A stretch of DNA of 64,000 nt from Bacteroidales bacterium (GCA_024401715.1 JAKSKO010000002.1:1-64000), one strand, 5' to 3'; positions 1 to 8,576 are shown, numbered from the stretch's first letter. Translations and numbers: made by a program. The notes: a model not told the origin generated them from the letters alone.

Positions 1-149
1 ATCTTTACTATACTTTTATGCAGGTCGATGATGTGGATTCCGTTTTTCTGGTCGAAGATGTATGGGGCCATTTTAGGATTCCACTTGCGAGCCATGTGTC
101 CGAAGTGAACACCTGCATCAAGCAATTCTTGGAAATTAGTTCTAGCCAT
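1..149 (-). CDS. rpsB: 30S ribosomal protein S2, N-terminal part (cut by window edge)
   Basis: Translating the minus strand from the ATG at 149 gives [18 protein letters not shown], followed by a [11 protein letters not shown] stretch and HIIDLHK. These are the conserved opening of bacterial ribosomal protein S2, a structural protein of the small subunit that binds late near the 16S 3' domain. Only the first 49 codons lie in the window; the rest runs off position 1. It follows rplM and rpsI on the same strand, the usual Bacteroidota order. A 172-bp gap separates it from rpsI, much longer than the 2-11 bp between rplM and rpsI, so it may have its own leader. Confidence 0.95.
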   Translation of the reverse strand, partial: MARTNFQELLDAGVHFGHMARKWNPKMAPYIFDQKNGIHIIDLHKSIVK

Positions 150-321
150 TTTAAGCTTTTTTAATTTGTGTTAATAATTTTCATCTCGCTGGGTAGCGGC
201 CTGGCCGGTCCCGGAGATTGGTGCGTCATGGGCAACAAGGAGTAGTTTCTCTGAACTCACGTCCGGGGAAAGTCCCCAAAGTTTCAACCCAAAACAGCGA
301 AAAAGTTCGTAAATCTGATGA
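150..321 (-). promoter_or_regulatory. rpsI-rpsB intergenic leader, possibly structured
   Basis: This 172-base stretch ahead of rpsB has no ORF. Its central part is GC-rich and its last 30 bases before the ATG are AT-rich. It contains a tight hairpin (GGGGA at 265-269 pairing with TCCCC at 273-277) and a GGCC-rich segment near 196-213 able to pair with itself. S2 synthesis is autoregulated through the mRNA leader in other bacteria, so a cis-acting leader is plausible, but I do not recognise a specific known RNA family here. Confidence 0.4.
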
Positions 322-711
322 CTAACGTTTAGAGAACTGGAAGCGACGACGTGCGCCAGGCTGACCTGGTTTCTTACGCTCTACCTCTCTAGAATCACGA
401 GTCAGCATACCAGCTGCCTTAAGCGCAGGACGATAGGCCTCTTTATCAACCTCGCAAAGTGCGCGGGAGATACCAAGCCTAAGGGCCTCAGCCTGACCTT
501 TGATTCCGCCACCGTCAAGGTTGGCTTTAACGTCAAACTGACCTACAGTACCAGTAATCTCGAAAGGCTGGTTTACAACATACTGGAGAGTCTCCTCTTT
601 GAAATATGCTGCAAGCTCACGATCGTTGATAACGACGTTGCCTTTACCTGGGGTAATGTAGACGCGAGCAACTGCTGATTTACGTCTTCCAAGGGCGTTT
701 GTAATTTTCAT
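322..711 (-). CDS. rpsI: 30S ribosomal protein S9
   Basis: The 129-residue product starts MKITNALGRRKSAVARVY and ends in the basic tail KKPGQPGARRRFQFSKR, the hallmark of S9, whose C-terminal Lys-Arg reaches the P-site tRNA on the 30S subunit. Length matches the family. I chose the ATG at 711 because the ALGRRK motif then begins at residue 6, as in other Bacteroidota S9 proteins. An in-frame ATG at 720 would add only Met-Gln-Ser. It lies directly behind rplM and is surely co-transcribed with it. Confidence 0.96.
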   Translation of the reverse strand: MKITNALGRRKSAVARVYITPGKGNVVINDRELAAYFKEETLQYVVNQPFEITGTVGQFDVKANLDGGGIKGQAEALRLGISRALCEVDKEAYRPALKAAGMLTRDSREVERKKPGQPGARRRFQFSKR

Positions 712-722
712 GCTCTGCATTT

Positions 723-1175
723 TTACAATTCGTTCAACTTAATCTCTTTAGGGTTCTGTGCCTGGTGTGGGTGCTCTGGACCTGCATAAAGGAACAGGTT
801 GTTGATGAGCTTGTTACCAAGACGATTCTTAGGAAGCATACCCTTAACTGACATCCTTAGGAGCTGAGTTGGTTTCTTCTTCAGCAACTCTTTTGGAGTG
901 ATGAAACGCTGGCCACCTGGATAACCGGTGTAGCGTACATACACACGCTCGTTCATTTTCTTACCAGTAAGTCTTACCTTGTCTGCGTTAACGATGATTA
1001 CATTGTCACCACAGTCAACATTAGGGGTAAAGCTTGGTTTGTTCTTGCCGCGAAGCACAAGAGCAACCCTGCTAGCAAGACGACCGAGCACCAAGTCAGT
1101 TGCGTCGATGACATACCACTCTTTCTTTACTTCTGCTGGTTTCACAGAAATAGTTTTGTAGCTTAGTGTGTCCAC
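723..1175 (-). CDS. rplM: 50S ribosomal protein L13
   Basis: 150 residues beginning MDTLSYKTISV and containing WYVIDATDLVLGRLAS, GDNVIIVNADKVRLTGKK and the GMLPKNRLG segment, all typical of L13, an early-assembling 50S protein. The start codon is GTG (minus strand at 1175-1173). It is preferred because other Bacteroidota L13 proteins start with the same MDTLSYKT sequence. First gene of the rplM-rpsI-rpsB transcription unit, with a well-formed promoter 65-95 bases upstream. Confidence 0.97.
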   Translation of the reverse strand: MDTLSYKTISVKPAEVKKEWYVIDATDLVLGRLASRVALVLRGKNKPSFTPNVDCGDNVIIVNADKVRLTGKKMNERVYVRYTGYPGGQRFITPKELLKKKPTQLLRMSVKGMLPKNRLGNKLINNLFLYAGPEHPHQAQNPKEIKLNEL

Positions 1176-1239
1176 TGTCTTGAAATTTTTGGTTAATACT
1201 ATAAATAAATACTGCGTTCCCTATCCACTATAGGGGGCA

Positions 1240-1270
1240 CAAAGGTAGCAATAATTTTTGATTTGGCAAA
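1240..1270 (-). promoter_or_regulatory. Bacteroidota sigma-ABfr-type promoter of the rplM operon
   Basis: Minus strand: a TTTG -33 element (plus 1267-1270) and TACCTTTG, a full TAnnTTTG -7 match (plus 1240-1247), are separated by 19 nt. That is the expected spacing for the primary sigma factor. The transcript would carry a leader of roughly 60 nt before rplM. The leader includes a small inverted repeat (CCTAT/ATAGG around 1220-1234) that could form a hairpin; an autoregulatory role for it is only a guess. The promoter begins immediately after the stop of the fimbrial operon. Confidence 0.7.
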
Positions 1271-1273
1271 ACT

Positions 1274-3955
1274 TTAGTTATTCCAATCGCCTGTAAGCTG
1301 CTCTATGCAGGTGCTTATATCTAATTTATAATTAACCATATACCCTCCCGGAAGCTCCTGACGCCTGAACTCCCGGGCCTTAACACCATTCCGGTACAGC
1401 ACCGGCACCAGCATGGAGGCCATGTCGGAAAGCAGATCTCCCGCATACCTTCCCAGAAGATCCGCAGAAGTCTGATTCTTCCACACGCCGCCAGTCTTCT
1501 TGAAGGTCCATTCCTTGTTGCGAAGGATTGAAGGGTCGCAGAACAGTATGGTGCCACCGTTATCGGCCGAAGGGTCCTGAACCTGATAGCTGTCGTTGTA
1601 CAGGAAGTTTCCGCCGTTATACCAGGACAGTCTCACGGACGAAGTATGCTCCAGTCTGTTCGCGAATTCGCTTCTTATCTGTATGTTGGACAAGGAAGCC
1701 AGGGTTTCCATCATGGAACTGCCACCCTGCGGATAGGCATCAAAACCATATCGGCTGTCCTTCCTTGCCGCAATGAACTGGTATCCCCAGCAATGCCCGG
1801 TAATGGTGTCGCTGCCTATGCGCGACGCGCCGGAAAAGCTTTGGGACTCCGTATAATAGCCCGGATTCATCAGAAGGCCGAAATTAGGAACCACCGTATA
1901 GTCCAGATAAATTTTCAGAGGCAGGATATACCTGGCCGGGGCCTTGGAATAATCCCATAGCAGCAAATCCAGCCTGCCGTTGCCGTTGGTATAATCGTCA
2001 AATCTCAGATTGAGGCTTTTGACGGCCGACGCGTATGACACCCCGAGAGTACCGTAGGCTATGCCCGGAACACAGTTCACGAAACAGTCCCCGTAAGAAT
2101 TCACGTCCACCCCGCAGGATGAAAGGGAAAGACTTGCATTGCCGTTTCGGGCGGGATTGCTTAAATCTGCCCCGCTGTTGTCCAGCGAAAGGACGGAAAG
2201 GGTCCTTGCAACAGGGCTGGAGGAAGAGAATATATCCACATCATAATAGGCACTGCCTGAAAAGCCCGTATTGTTGGAATACACGTTGTGTTTCAAACAG
2301 TAGTCTCCGTCAGGGATTGTAAGCGTGATGCTTGCCTGCCCCTCTTCCTCCGGAGCTATCACCATATCATCCGGATCCAGACTCTCCACATATCTTCCGG
2401 TAGACTTGGAATACAGTCCGATATCATAATCAATGGATGTTGCCCAGCAGGCGCTAATTTTCGATTCTCCGTAATAGTCCACTATTTCCGAAGGATACAG
2501 GAAATCGTTCCACGAAAGGCGGCTGCCGCTGTCCTCATCACAGGGCTCCAGCATGAATTCATACTCCCGGCCGGACAGGGCATACTGCACAGGCACAATC
2601 TGGCGGGACGCACTCACCGCATACATGCGCAGGCTTGCCCTGGTTTTCTTCGGCACGGAAAGCTCAACATCCTTTTTCCCGTTCTGGCTTGCAAGCAGTT
2701 TCCTGTCCGAATTGTGAAGCGAGCGCAGAAAAAGCTTGTTCCCCATCAGAAGATAATCCGAATCCGCCACGTCCGAAGGGAATGTGGGGAGATTCCTGCG
2801 GTTTCCGTCTACGACGAGGTTCATTACCGGGCGTCCGTACGCATCGGACAGTATCAGATTCACAGGATTGGCGGCCGAAGCTTCGGGGAAAGTGAGGACT
2901 TCCCATCCAGGAGTATATTTCGCGGGTCTGTAGGTAACTCCTACGGAACCCTTGTACTGCGGATTGTCCGGCTCCACGGTCCATCCCGTGTCGTAAGGCT
3001 GATTCCGGAAGTTCACGCAGCAGGAATACTCCACATTCCTCTTTATGCTGAAATCGGAAACCGTATCGCCGCCCAGACAGAAGCGGTAATAGACATTCTC
3101 CCAGCGCACGGCATCGGAATAAAGCCTGGCGGCAATCTCGAAGTGGGTTACCAGATTCCTTTTCGCCTCTGGAATATTGTATATGGATTTCATGTCCGGT
3201 CTGCTGTTCCCGGACAGCAGAGGTCCCTGGTTATTCTCGCAGCAGTACATATACACGGTCTGTCCTTCCGCAAATTTCTGCAGATCCGCATCGGACAGGC
3301 GATCGTTCATGCTGTCAGCGCCGAAAACATCGGACGCGGAGGCGGCTGTGAAGCCGTCCCGGGCAAACGGGGCAATCTTGCGCACCGAATGCCGCAGGAT
3401 CATGGATTTTATCTCAACGTTGTATCCGCTGGTGTTCTGCATCCTTACACCTATCCTGCCAACCAGCCTCACCAGTTCAAACGCGGGATCCTCTTTTCGG
3501 CTGAAATTGCGGCTGCAGGCCATGGGAAAGCCTCTGGACGGAAACTGGGAATAATCACCTATATCATAAACCCAGGATTTCATCCGGGTTTCATCCGGGC
3601 ATTCCGCAGCTATCCTTTCCCTGACATCTCCCACATTTGCCAGCACATACACGCCGAATTCACCCTCACTGTCCGGCAGCTCCACCTCCGGATCTGCCGA
3701 TGTGGTGTATACGGAGAATTCCGGGCACAGAGACTGATTCCTGTAGAAAAATATGTTCAGGTCCGATATCTTTTTCTGCTGCTCGTCCTCGTCCAGCATG
3801 AACACGCTTTTCACCAGAGGCTCGCCAACCGTAAAGTGGAACTGAAGCGTTACGCACTTCCCATCCTCCTCCGGAACCCGTTCAGGCAGGAGCGCCCTCT
3901 GACACGAAACGGTGCACAGCAAGGCTAGAATCAAAATTTTGTGTTTCATTTTCAA
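1274..3955 (-). CDS. Large fimbrial-operon lipoprotein, probable tip/accessory fimbrillin (DUF4906-like)
   Basis: 893 residues with a lipoprotein signal (ILALLCTVSC, Cys at about residue 18). Residues 35-330 resemble the N-terminal beta-sandwich of Mfa/Fim fimbrillin-like proteins: a VTLQFHF opening, ISDLNIFFYRN, and YVLANVGD. The remainder is long and beta-rich with no catalytic motif I recognise. It is the last gene of the fimbrial operon and overlaps the Mfa2-like gene by 4 bp (ATGA). By position and size it is likely the tip component or adhesin of a type V pilus, exported as a lipoprotein and cleaved by a gingipain-like protease for polymerisation. The family name is tentative; the operon context carries most of the weight. 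Confidence 0.65.
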   Translation of the reverse strand: MKMKHKILILALLCTVSCQRALLPERVPEEDGKCVTLQFHFTVGEPLVKSVFMLDEDEQQKKISDLNIFFYRNQSLCPEFSVYTTSADPEVELPDSEGEFGVYVLANVGDVRERIAAECPDETRMKSWVYDIGDYSQFPSRGFPMACSRNFSRKEDPAFELVRLVGRIGVRMQNTSGYNVEIKSMILRHSVRKIAPFARDGFTAASASDVFGADSMNDRLSDADLQKFAEGQTVYMYCCENNQGPLLSGNSRPDMKSIYNIPEAKRNLVTHFEIAARLYSDAVRWENVYYRFCLGGDTVSDFSIKRNVEYSCCVNFRNQPYDTGWTVEPDNPQYKGSVGVTYRPAKYTPGWEVLTFPEASAANPVNLILSDAYGRPVMNLVVDGNRRNLPTFPSDVADSDYLLMGNKLFLRSLHNSDRKLLASQNGKKDVELSVPKKTRASLRMYAVSASRQIVPVQYALSGREYEFMLEPCDEDSGSRLSWNDFLYPSEIVDYYGESKISACWATSIDYDIGLYSKSTGRYVESLDPDDMVIAPEEEGQASITLTIPDGDYCLKHNVYSNNTGFSGSAYYDVDIFSSSSPVARTLSVLSLDNSGADLSNPARNGNASLSLSSCGVDVNSYGDCFVNCVPGIAYGTLGVSYASAVKSLNLRFDDYTNGNGRLDLLLWDYSKAPARYILPLKIYLDYTVVPNFGLLMNPGYYTESQSFSGASRIGSDTITGHCWGYQFIAARKDSRYGFDAYPQGGSSMMETLASLSNIQIRSEFANRLEHTSSVRLSWYNGGNFLYNDSYQVQDPSADNGGTILFCDPSILRNKEWTFKKTGGVWKNQTSADLLGRYAGDLLSDMASMLVPVLYRNGVKAREFRRQELPGGYMVNYKLDISTCIEQLTGDWNN

Positions 3956-4752
3956 TACTCTATTTTTCCAAGGGAAATATCATCCCATATCTCAATTCTG
4001 GTTTCGGGTTCCACGCGGGCGAAATCCAGCTCCAGCGATATGTCTTTCAGGTCTTCCGCCTGCCAGTCATAGCCGCTCCCCCGGATGATGCCGCCAAGGT
4101 CTATCGTGTCCACCAAACCTCCGTCCCCGCTTTTCAGCAGGTGCAGTTCCAAAGAATCCCCATTCTGGCGCGGAAGGCGGCAGCGGTACGCACCGGATTC
4201 CGCGCAAAACTTCAGGCTGCACAGAAAATCTCCATGCATGGGCCGCAGATCCGGAACGTATAGGCCGGCCACCTTTGATGAAAGTTCCAGAGAATAGTCT
4301 TCACCCAGGGAATCCATATTCCTGAACCTCACTTCCAGGCTTGCGAATTGCTTGTGGAGGCAGACCGTGTCCACAACATACTCTCCACGGCAGTCCAGAA
4401 GAGCCGAACAGGCATACAGGCTGTCCATATCCCTCCCATAGGGGATGGATACAAACGGGGAGTCATGGACAAGACTACGGCCACCCTTTATGGCGCAGAA
4501 GCCGTTCTTCCCTTTCGACAGTTTTGTCCTGTACACCTCATCACAGGCCCACCAGTCCAGAACATCGCTGCTTATGAAGCGGTCTTCGTGCCAGAACACC
4601 AACAGGACATCCTCCGCCGCCTTCCCGGCATACACAAGGTCCACCATGCACGGGCAGGGTGCCCTGTCTTCAAGCACCCGGCAGGAAAGACACAGAAGCA
4701 ATACGGAAAGGCACGCTAATAATTTATATCGTTCAGGTTTATTACATCCCAT
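3952..4752 (-). CDS. FimB/Mfa2-type fimbrial anchor lipoprotein
   Basis: 266 residues. A lipoprotein signal (VLLLCLSC) is followed by EDRAPCPC, the Cys-Pro-Cys stretch seen shortly after the lipidated Cys in Mfa2/FimB anchors. A DFARVEPETRIEIWDD tail closes the second beta domain. Mfa2 proteins sit in the outer membrane and terminate and anchor the pilus, setting its length. The gene starts 37 bp inside the end of the FimA-like gene and overlaps the next gene by 4 bp, so expression is probably translationally coupled. No other in-frame Met lies before the signal peptide, so this start is the only sensible one. Confidence 0.8.
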   Translation of the reverse strand: MGCNKPERYKLLACLSVLLLCLSCRVLEDRAPCPCMVDLVYAGKAAEDVLLVFWHEDRFISSDVLDWWACDEVYRTKLSKGKNGFCAIKGGRSLVHDSPFVSIPYGRDMDSLYACSALLDCRGEYVVDTVCLHKQFASLEVRFRNMDSLGEDYSLELSSKVAGLYVPDLRPMHGDFLCSLKFCAESGAYRCRLPRQNGDSLELHLLKSGDGGLVDTIDLGGIIRGSGYDWQAEDLKDISLELDFARVEPETRIEIWDDISLGKIEY

Positions 4753-5702
4753 CCTTTCACTTCTACACTGTATTTCACGTTTTTAAGGCTTGGAATAACA
4801 TCGGGGTTGCTGGAACCAAGTCCCGTAATGGTCATTTTTGAAATGTGATAGTGCTTGTTGGACTCCAGTTTTTTGTTGGAATCGGCATAGATATTCACAG
4901 GGTAGTAGTATTTCGTGTCATCCAGCATGGTTTCCACAACAAGGCGCGTGAACGGGGCATCGCTTGTATTGTGGTTGGGATAACAGTAGAAAGTGTGAGG
5001 CGTATTCATAGGAGTTGTGGGGGTGAGTGAGATATTCAGCCCCGTATCTGCCAGAAGGGCCGTACACTCCCCGCTCACAAGCTTCTGCCTGTTTTTCCAC
5101 CTGTAATCCGGAGCCATATCCTGGAAAGTGCACTGGGAATTGGCGTTTATCAGGTATATGCCTGTGATTTTGAAAGACCGTGATTGAAGGGCGGAGGAAG
5201 CAAAATCCACTTCCACGGCATCAATGCTCACCTTCGCGGCAAACCTGGTCACCGGGATGGACAGTTCCGTCAAAGCAGAAATATTGGCGGAGGCACGCGA
5301 ACCGAACATATGGAGTTTTGTGGCCTGATTCGAGTCCAGAAGGGATTTCTTTGCAAGAAGATCACTCTCCGTGTAGATTGAGGACAGGTTGTCATCTATG
5401 TTCACCAGTGCATAACAATTCAGAGGTCCTGTATTAGAAACCCGGAATGTGGCGCTTGAAGCAGTTGTCTTCTTGTATGCGTTCAGGGTGTGGTCCGCAT
5501 TGAACACGAAAAATTGCACGTTGGATACTGCGGCATCGTTGATTGTTCCGGTTGCCTTGGTTACGGAATAGGCATCGCCGTCCACGATGGAAAAGGTTAC
5601 GGCTGTGCCCTGATCCGGCTGCGCCTGGGTGTCCAGTGCGGTGGTACATGAAGCCTGGCACATAAGCGCAGGCATCAAAGTCAAAAGATAGATTTTCTTC
5701 AT
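4716..5702 (-). CDS. FimA/Mfa1-like major fimbrillin
   Basis: 328 residues with a lipoprotein signal (ALMCQASC), then TAVTFSIVDGDA, ISNVQFF-type segments (VSNVQFFVFNADHTLNAYKK) and RFAAKVSIDAVEV. These are diagnostic of the FimA/Mfa1 N-terminal and C-terminal beta-sandwich domains of type V pilus shaft subunits. The C-terminal part (KHYHISKMTITGLGS, then YSVEVKGWDVINLND) matches the donor-strand and A-strand region of mature fimbrillins. The likely role is the structural shaft subunit, transported as a lipoprotein and processed after an Arg or Lys. It lies 1 bp downstream of the OmpA-like gene in the same operon. Confidence 0.85.
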   Translation of the reverse strand: MKKIYLLTLMPALMCQASCTTALDTQAQPDQGTAVTFSIVDGDAYSVTKATGTINDAAVSNVQFFVFNADHTLNAYKKTTASSATFRVSNTGPLNCYALVNIDDNLSSIYTESDLLAKKSLLDSNQATKLHMFGSRASANISALTELSIPVTRFAAKVSIDAVEVDFASSALQSRSFKITGIYLINANSQCTFQDMAPDYRWKNRQKLVSGECTALLADTGLNISLTPTTPMNTPHTFYCYPNHNTSDAPFTRLVVETMLDDTKYYYPVNIYADSNKKLESNKHYHISKMTITGLGSSNPDVIPSLKNVKYSVEVKGWDVINLNDINY

Positions 5703-5703
5703 T

Positions 5704-7671
5704 TTAAAGATTTTTATTAAGGTTGTACTTCTTTATGAGAACACTTATTTCAGGATCCAGATTACCCCTGTGGACAAACTGTCCGTTTTTCGCGCAGGCA
5801 TCCATATAGTACTGTACTGCCTTCTGGTCTTCTCCCCTTCGGGCGTGGATGATGGCCATCATATAGTCCACACTGGCGTTGCGCGGGCATTCACACAGGA
5901 TATTGTAGGCGCTGGCATTCCTGTCCAGGGCCAGATAGGCGACAGCGGTATTGAAATCGGCATACGGGCCAAGTATTTCGGCTGCCTTTTCATAATCCCT
6001 GTCCCTTATCGCCTGCACCCCGGACATATACAAGGTATCCAGCACGGTTGTGTGGACGGTGTCCTTGATCATACCCCTGCGGCTGAGGTGGAAACGGAAC
6101 TGGACACTGCGAAGGCGGGGATAAAGCGCATCTTTGACATGAGCATACCAGCCTTCCCTTTTCATGGCCTGTTCCCTGTCGTCGGGGTCACTCATGTCCT
6201 GGTATGCATAATACTCCTCCTTCTGGGTGTACGTAAGAACTGTATCGGCCTCAACCAGCATATTCAGCAAAGGCCAGTTTTCCGCCATGGAACGGTTCAG
6301 GAAGCGTATCTGCGGGCGTTTTTCCGTTTCTGCCGCATAACTTTCATCCAGATTCAGCACCACTCCCCTTTCTCTTGCCAGGGAATCTTCCTTGTGACGT
6401 ATGTAATTGCGGAAATAGGCCGATATGCTTTCCCCACGCCTGTGGCTAAGCTGCCTGTTGGCCGATACGCTTCCCTCCGGCGAACAGGAGGACGTAACCG
6501 CAATGCTGTCCAAATCAAAATCCACATTCTCCAGCAGCTGGTCCAAATGGGCTTTGATACGCCCTATCTCCGCCGAATTGTTTGAAAGTTCCGGCCTTAC
6601 ATCGCTGCTTCCCGTCGCAAACTCAATATTGTAGGCGGCATTCAGGTTGGCCTTGCGCTCCACCACGGTAGTCATATACCTTTCCGTACCGTCCACAAAT
6701 GCCGATATGGAGGAAATGAAAAAGGTGAGGGGCTCGCTTGGCGGTATGTCGAAAATCTTTTCATCCTGACGGTACACCTGGCCATCCAGCACAATATCCA
6801 CTTTCCTAAGCTTCGGTCTGGTCCTTATGGTCTGTACATAATTGTATATGTAATTGCCGCTGATGCTTTGCAGTACGGTGTCCAGGCGTATGCCCTCCGT
6901 TTCCAGGGGCACTTTCACATAGCGCTGGTATTTTTTGTCCTTACGGCCGATGCGCATATCATTCAGATGGCGGGCAAAATGATCTGTATAGTGGTCTACC
7001 GCCTCAACTTTTCCAACGCCGAAAGCGCTGCTGAACTGCTGGTCATCCACAAAGGAACTGTCTGTACGGAAGGCGTAAAGCCCGGGAATATTGCGCTGTA
7101 TCCATATCTCCAAGGCCCGGCTGTCTATGAAACGGGTGGTGTCGCTGATGATGGAATCCAGGAAACGCCGGTACTGCTGGTAGCCGCGCAGCTGCCTGCG
7201 CCTGTATTGCTGGCCGGTTATAAATATGCGGTCCAGCTTCAGGCTGTCTTCAAGAATGTACATATAGGGCTGATAGCGTATCTGCCAATCTTTGTCGTGC
7301 AGCTGCTGCGGGACTATCACCTGAAACTCCAGATCCACCTTTCCGTTACGTTCCGGCACATTACGGAAACGCGCCACAACCACGGCTGCATCCAGCACCT
7401 GGTTGGCCACCATGTTGCCGTCATCATCCTTTATGGCGTTCATGAGGATAAGCTGTTTACCGTCCATGTCAACAACCGTTATGGTATCGTTCCGGGGCAG
7501 ACTGTCTATCCTGGATGGCACAAAATCTTTCTGAAGGCCCAGGTTCAGTTCTGCCGGGGCCGATTCCGTCTTGAGTCTTGAAAGTTTGAAAGTGGTTCTG
7601 CACGACACCATGAGTGCCGGCAGAACCAGAATCAAACTTAATGAGCAACTAATTTTACCGATAGAAACCAT
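5704..7671 (-). CDS. OmpA-like/TPR lipoprotein at the head of the fimbrial operon (DUF3868-like)
   Basis: 655 residues with an N-terminal lipoprotein-type signal (ALMVSC). The middle is beta-rich. An OmpA-like peptidoglycan-associated segment lies at about 348-425, with NIEFATGSSDV, SCSPEGSVSANRQLSHRRGE and SISAYF, where OmpA has the GHTDxxG/N..LS..RA core. The last 100 residues contain TPR-like helices (YEKAAEILGPYADFNTAVAYLAL; ASVDYMMAIIHARRGEDQKA). Similar OmpA-domain proteins accompany Mfa/Fim operons in Bacteroidales and are thought to help attach pili to the envelope. It is the first gene of the operon, with a promoter and palindrome just upstream. Confidence 0.7.
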   Translation of the reverse strand: MVSIGKISCSLSLILVLPALMVSCRTTFKLSRLKTESAPAELNLGLQKDFVPSRIDSLPRNDTITVVDMDGKQLILMNAIKDDDGNMVANQVLDAAVVVARFRNVPERNGKVDLEFQVIVPQQLHDKDWQIRYQPYMYILEDSLKLDRIFITGQQYRRRQLRGYQQYRRFLDSIISDTTRFIDSRALEIWIQRNIPGLYAFRTDSSFVDDQQFSSAFGVGKVEAVDHYTDHFARHLNDMRIGRKDKKYQRYVKVPLETEGIRLDTVLQSISGNYIYNYVQTIRTRPKLRKVDIVLDGQVYRQDEKIFDIPPSEPLTFFISSISAFVDGTERYMTTVVERKANLNAAYNIEFATGSSDVRPELSNNSAEIGRIKAHLDQLLENVDFDLDSIAVTSSCSPEGSVSANRQLSHRRGESISAYFRNYIRHKEDSLARERGVVLNLDESYAAETEKRPQIRFLNRSMAENWPLLNMLVEADTVLTYTQKEEYYAYQDMSDPDDREQAMKREGWYAHVKDALYPRLRSVQFRFHLSRRGMIKDTVHTTVLDTLYMSGVQAIRDRDYEKAAEILGPYADFNTAVAYLALDRNASAYNILCECPRNASVDYMMAIIHARRGEDQKAVQYYMDACAKNGQFVHRGNLDPEISVLIKKYNLNKNL

Positions 7672-7688
7672 TATCGTAAACTTTTCGG

Positions 7689-7727
7689 CAAAGCTAGGGC
7701 TCGTTATCCGTGTAAAAAAATTACACG
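7689..7727 (-). promoter_or_regulatory. Fimbrial operon promoter with a perfect palindrome in the -33 region
   Basis: Minus strand: TAGCTTTG at plus 7689-7696 is a full TAnnTTTG -7 element, 17 nt from the ATG of the OmpA-like gene. No TTTG sits at the -33 spacing. Instead, that place holds a perfect inverted repeat CGTGTAA-(5 nt)-TTACACG at 7709-7727. A palindrome replacing the -33 box is what one expects where a regulator binds to help or block RNA polymerase. No invertible-promoter repeats are seen on the other side. Confidence 0.55.
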
Positions 7728-7778
7728 TTTAATTTGCAGAATGTCCACTACAGATGCGTAGAAGGCCGATTTTTAGGC

Positions 7779-7823
7779 ATAAAAAGGATACCGTTCTGCG
7801 CAAAAGTGCAAAACGGTATCCTT
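7779..7823 (-). terminator. Rho-independent terminator of the phosphopantetheinyl transferase gene
   Basis: A perfect 12-bp stem (AAGGATACCGTT at 7784-7795 with AACGGTATCCTT at 7812-7823) and a 16-nt loop. On the minus strand the stem is followed by a T-run (plus 7779-7786), placing the stop of transcription downstream of the gene that ends at 7888. The rest of the 7728-7887 gap holds nothing else I recognise. Confidence 0.8.
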
Positions 7824-7887
7824 CCAAGATATTGATTTATAAGACTTTAGCTAAATTATCCGTTTCAAAACGAATTTCTGAATTTTT

Positions 7888-8529
7888 TTAGCCTACAAGC
7901 CATACAAGCACGTGGCGGTCGAAGGTCATGTATTCAAGATCGAACTCCTCTTCATAGCCATCCTTGTGGATGAAAGTGGCCTCCAGCTCGCCTTCCTTGC
8001 GGACATTGAAGCTTTCAACCTCTATCTGCTCTGCAAAGTCCACCTTGTTTACACTCATTCTTTTATAGATGGCTTCCTTCGCACACCAATAGATGGCAAG
8101 CTGTTCGTTCTTTTCTGTACGATCCTCCTCCAGGTCCTCGATTTCATCCTCGCTGAGGGCTTTCGCCTCCACTGCAGAGAAATCACGGTCCAGAGACTCT
8201 ATGTCTATACCAAGGTCATCCTCTTTGTGAAGGATGATTGCAACGTACTTTTCTGTGTGAGTGATGCTGATGTTGGTTGCCTCATTCTCGATGAACGGCT
8301 TGCCGTTATCGTGGTGATTCAGATACACCTTTTCCTCGAATGCCTCTTCCAACAGGCAACGTACGGCAAGTTTCTGCTTTCTCTGGCTTTCGCTTGCATA
8401 CATTCCGATTTCCTCCAACTCATCGGTTGGAATGGAACACATTGATTTCAACTGTTCCTCTGTCTCTGTGATTTGCCAGACGTATATCTCGGCGTCGTTA
8501 TCAAGAGATTTATGTAAATATAGTCCCAT
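7888..8529 (-). CDS. 4'-phosphopantetheinyl transferase superfamily protein (Sfp/AcpT-like)
   Basis: 213 residues from the ATG at 8529. It contains the family motifs ISITHTEKYVAI, LGIDIESLDRDF (magnesium-binding D-x-E) and YWCAKEAIYKR (W-x-x-KEA). Enzymes of this family move the phosphopantetheine arm from CoA to a serine of acyl or peptidyl carrier proteins. The C-terminal region is unusually rich in Glu. An upstream ATG at 8604 was rejected because it would run through the divergent mdh promoter, and a -7 element (8539-8546) lies just before the 8529 start. Its own terminator follows the gene. Confidence 0.85.
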   Translation of the reverse strand: MGLYLHKSLDNDAEIYVWQITETEEQLKSMCSIPTDELEEIGMYASESQRKQKLAVRCLLEEAFEEKVYLNHHDNGKPFIENEATNISITHTEKYVAIILHKEDDLGIDIESLDRDFSAVEAKALSEDEIEDLEEDRTEKNEQLAIYWCAKEAIYKRMSVNKVDFAEQIEVESFNVRKEGELEATFIHKDGYEEEFDLEYMTFDRHVLVWLVG

Positions 8530-8538
8530 ATAGTTGTG

Positions 8539-8546
8539 CAAATATA
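8539..8546 (-). promoter_or_regulatory. -7 element for the phosphopantetheinyl transferase gene
   Basis: Minus strand TATATTTG (full TAnnTTTG) ends 9 nt before the ATG at 8529, so transcription would begin within a few bases of the start codon. This also supports the shorter start. No clear -33 TTTG. Confidence 0.5.
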
Positions 8547-8576
8547 CAATATCTTTTTCAATCCGCGAAAATTTAT

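Noticed and set aside
2288..3928. 546-codon open frame on the plus strand, antisense to the large fimbrial lipoprotein
   Set aside because: Composition is that of a reverse shadow (rich in Ile, His, Arg and Pro, no coherent domain), and the opposite strand has a clear lipoprotein signal and operon overlap.
7709..7727. Inverted repeat near the fimbrial promoter as part of a phase-variable invertible promoter
   Set aside because: Only one short, closely spaced palindrome is present. No pair of distant inverted repeats flanks a promoter and no invertase gene is in the window.
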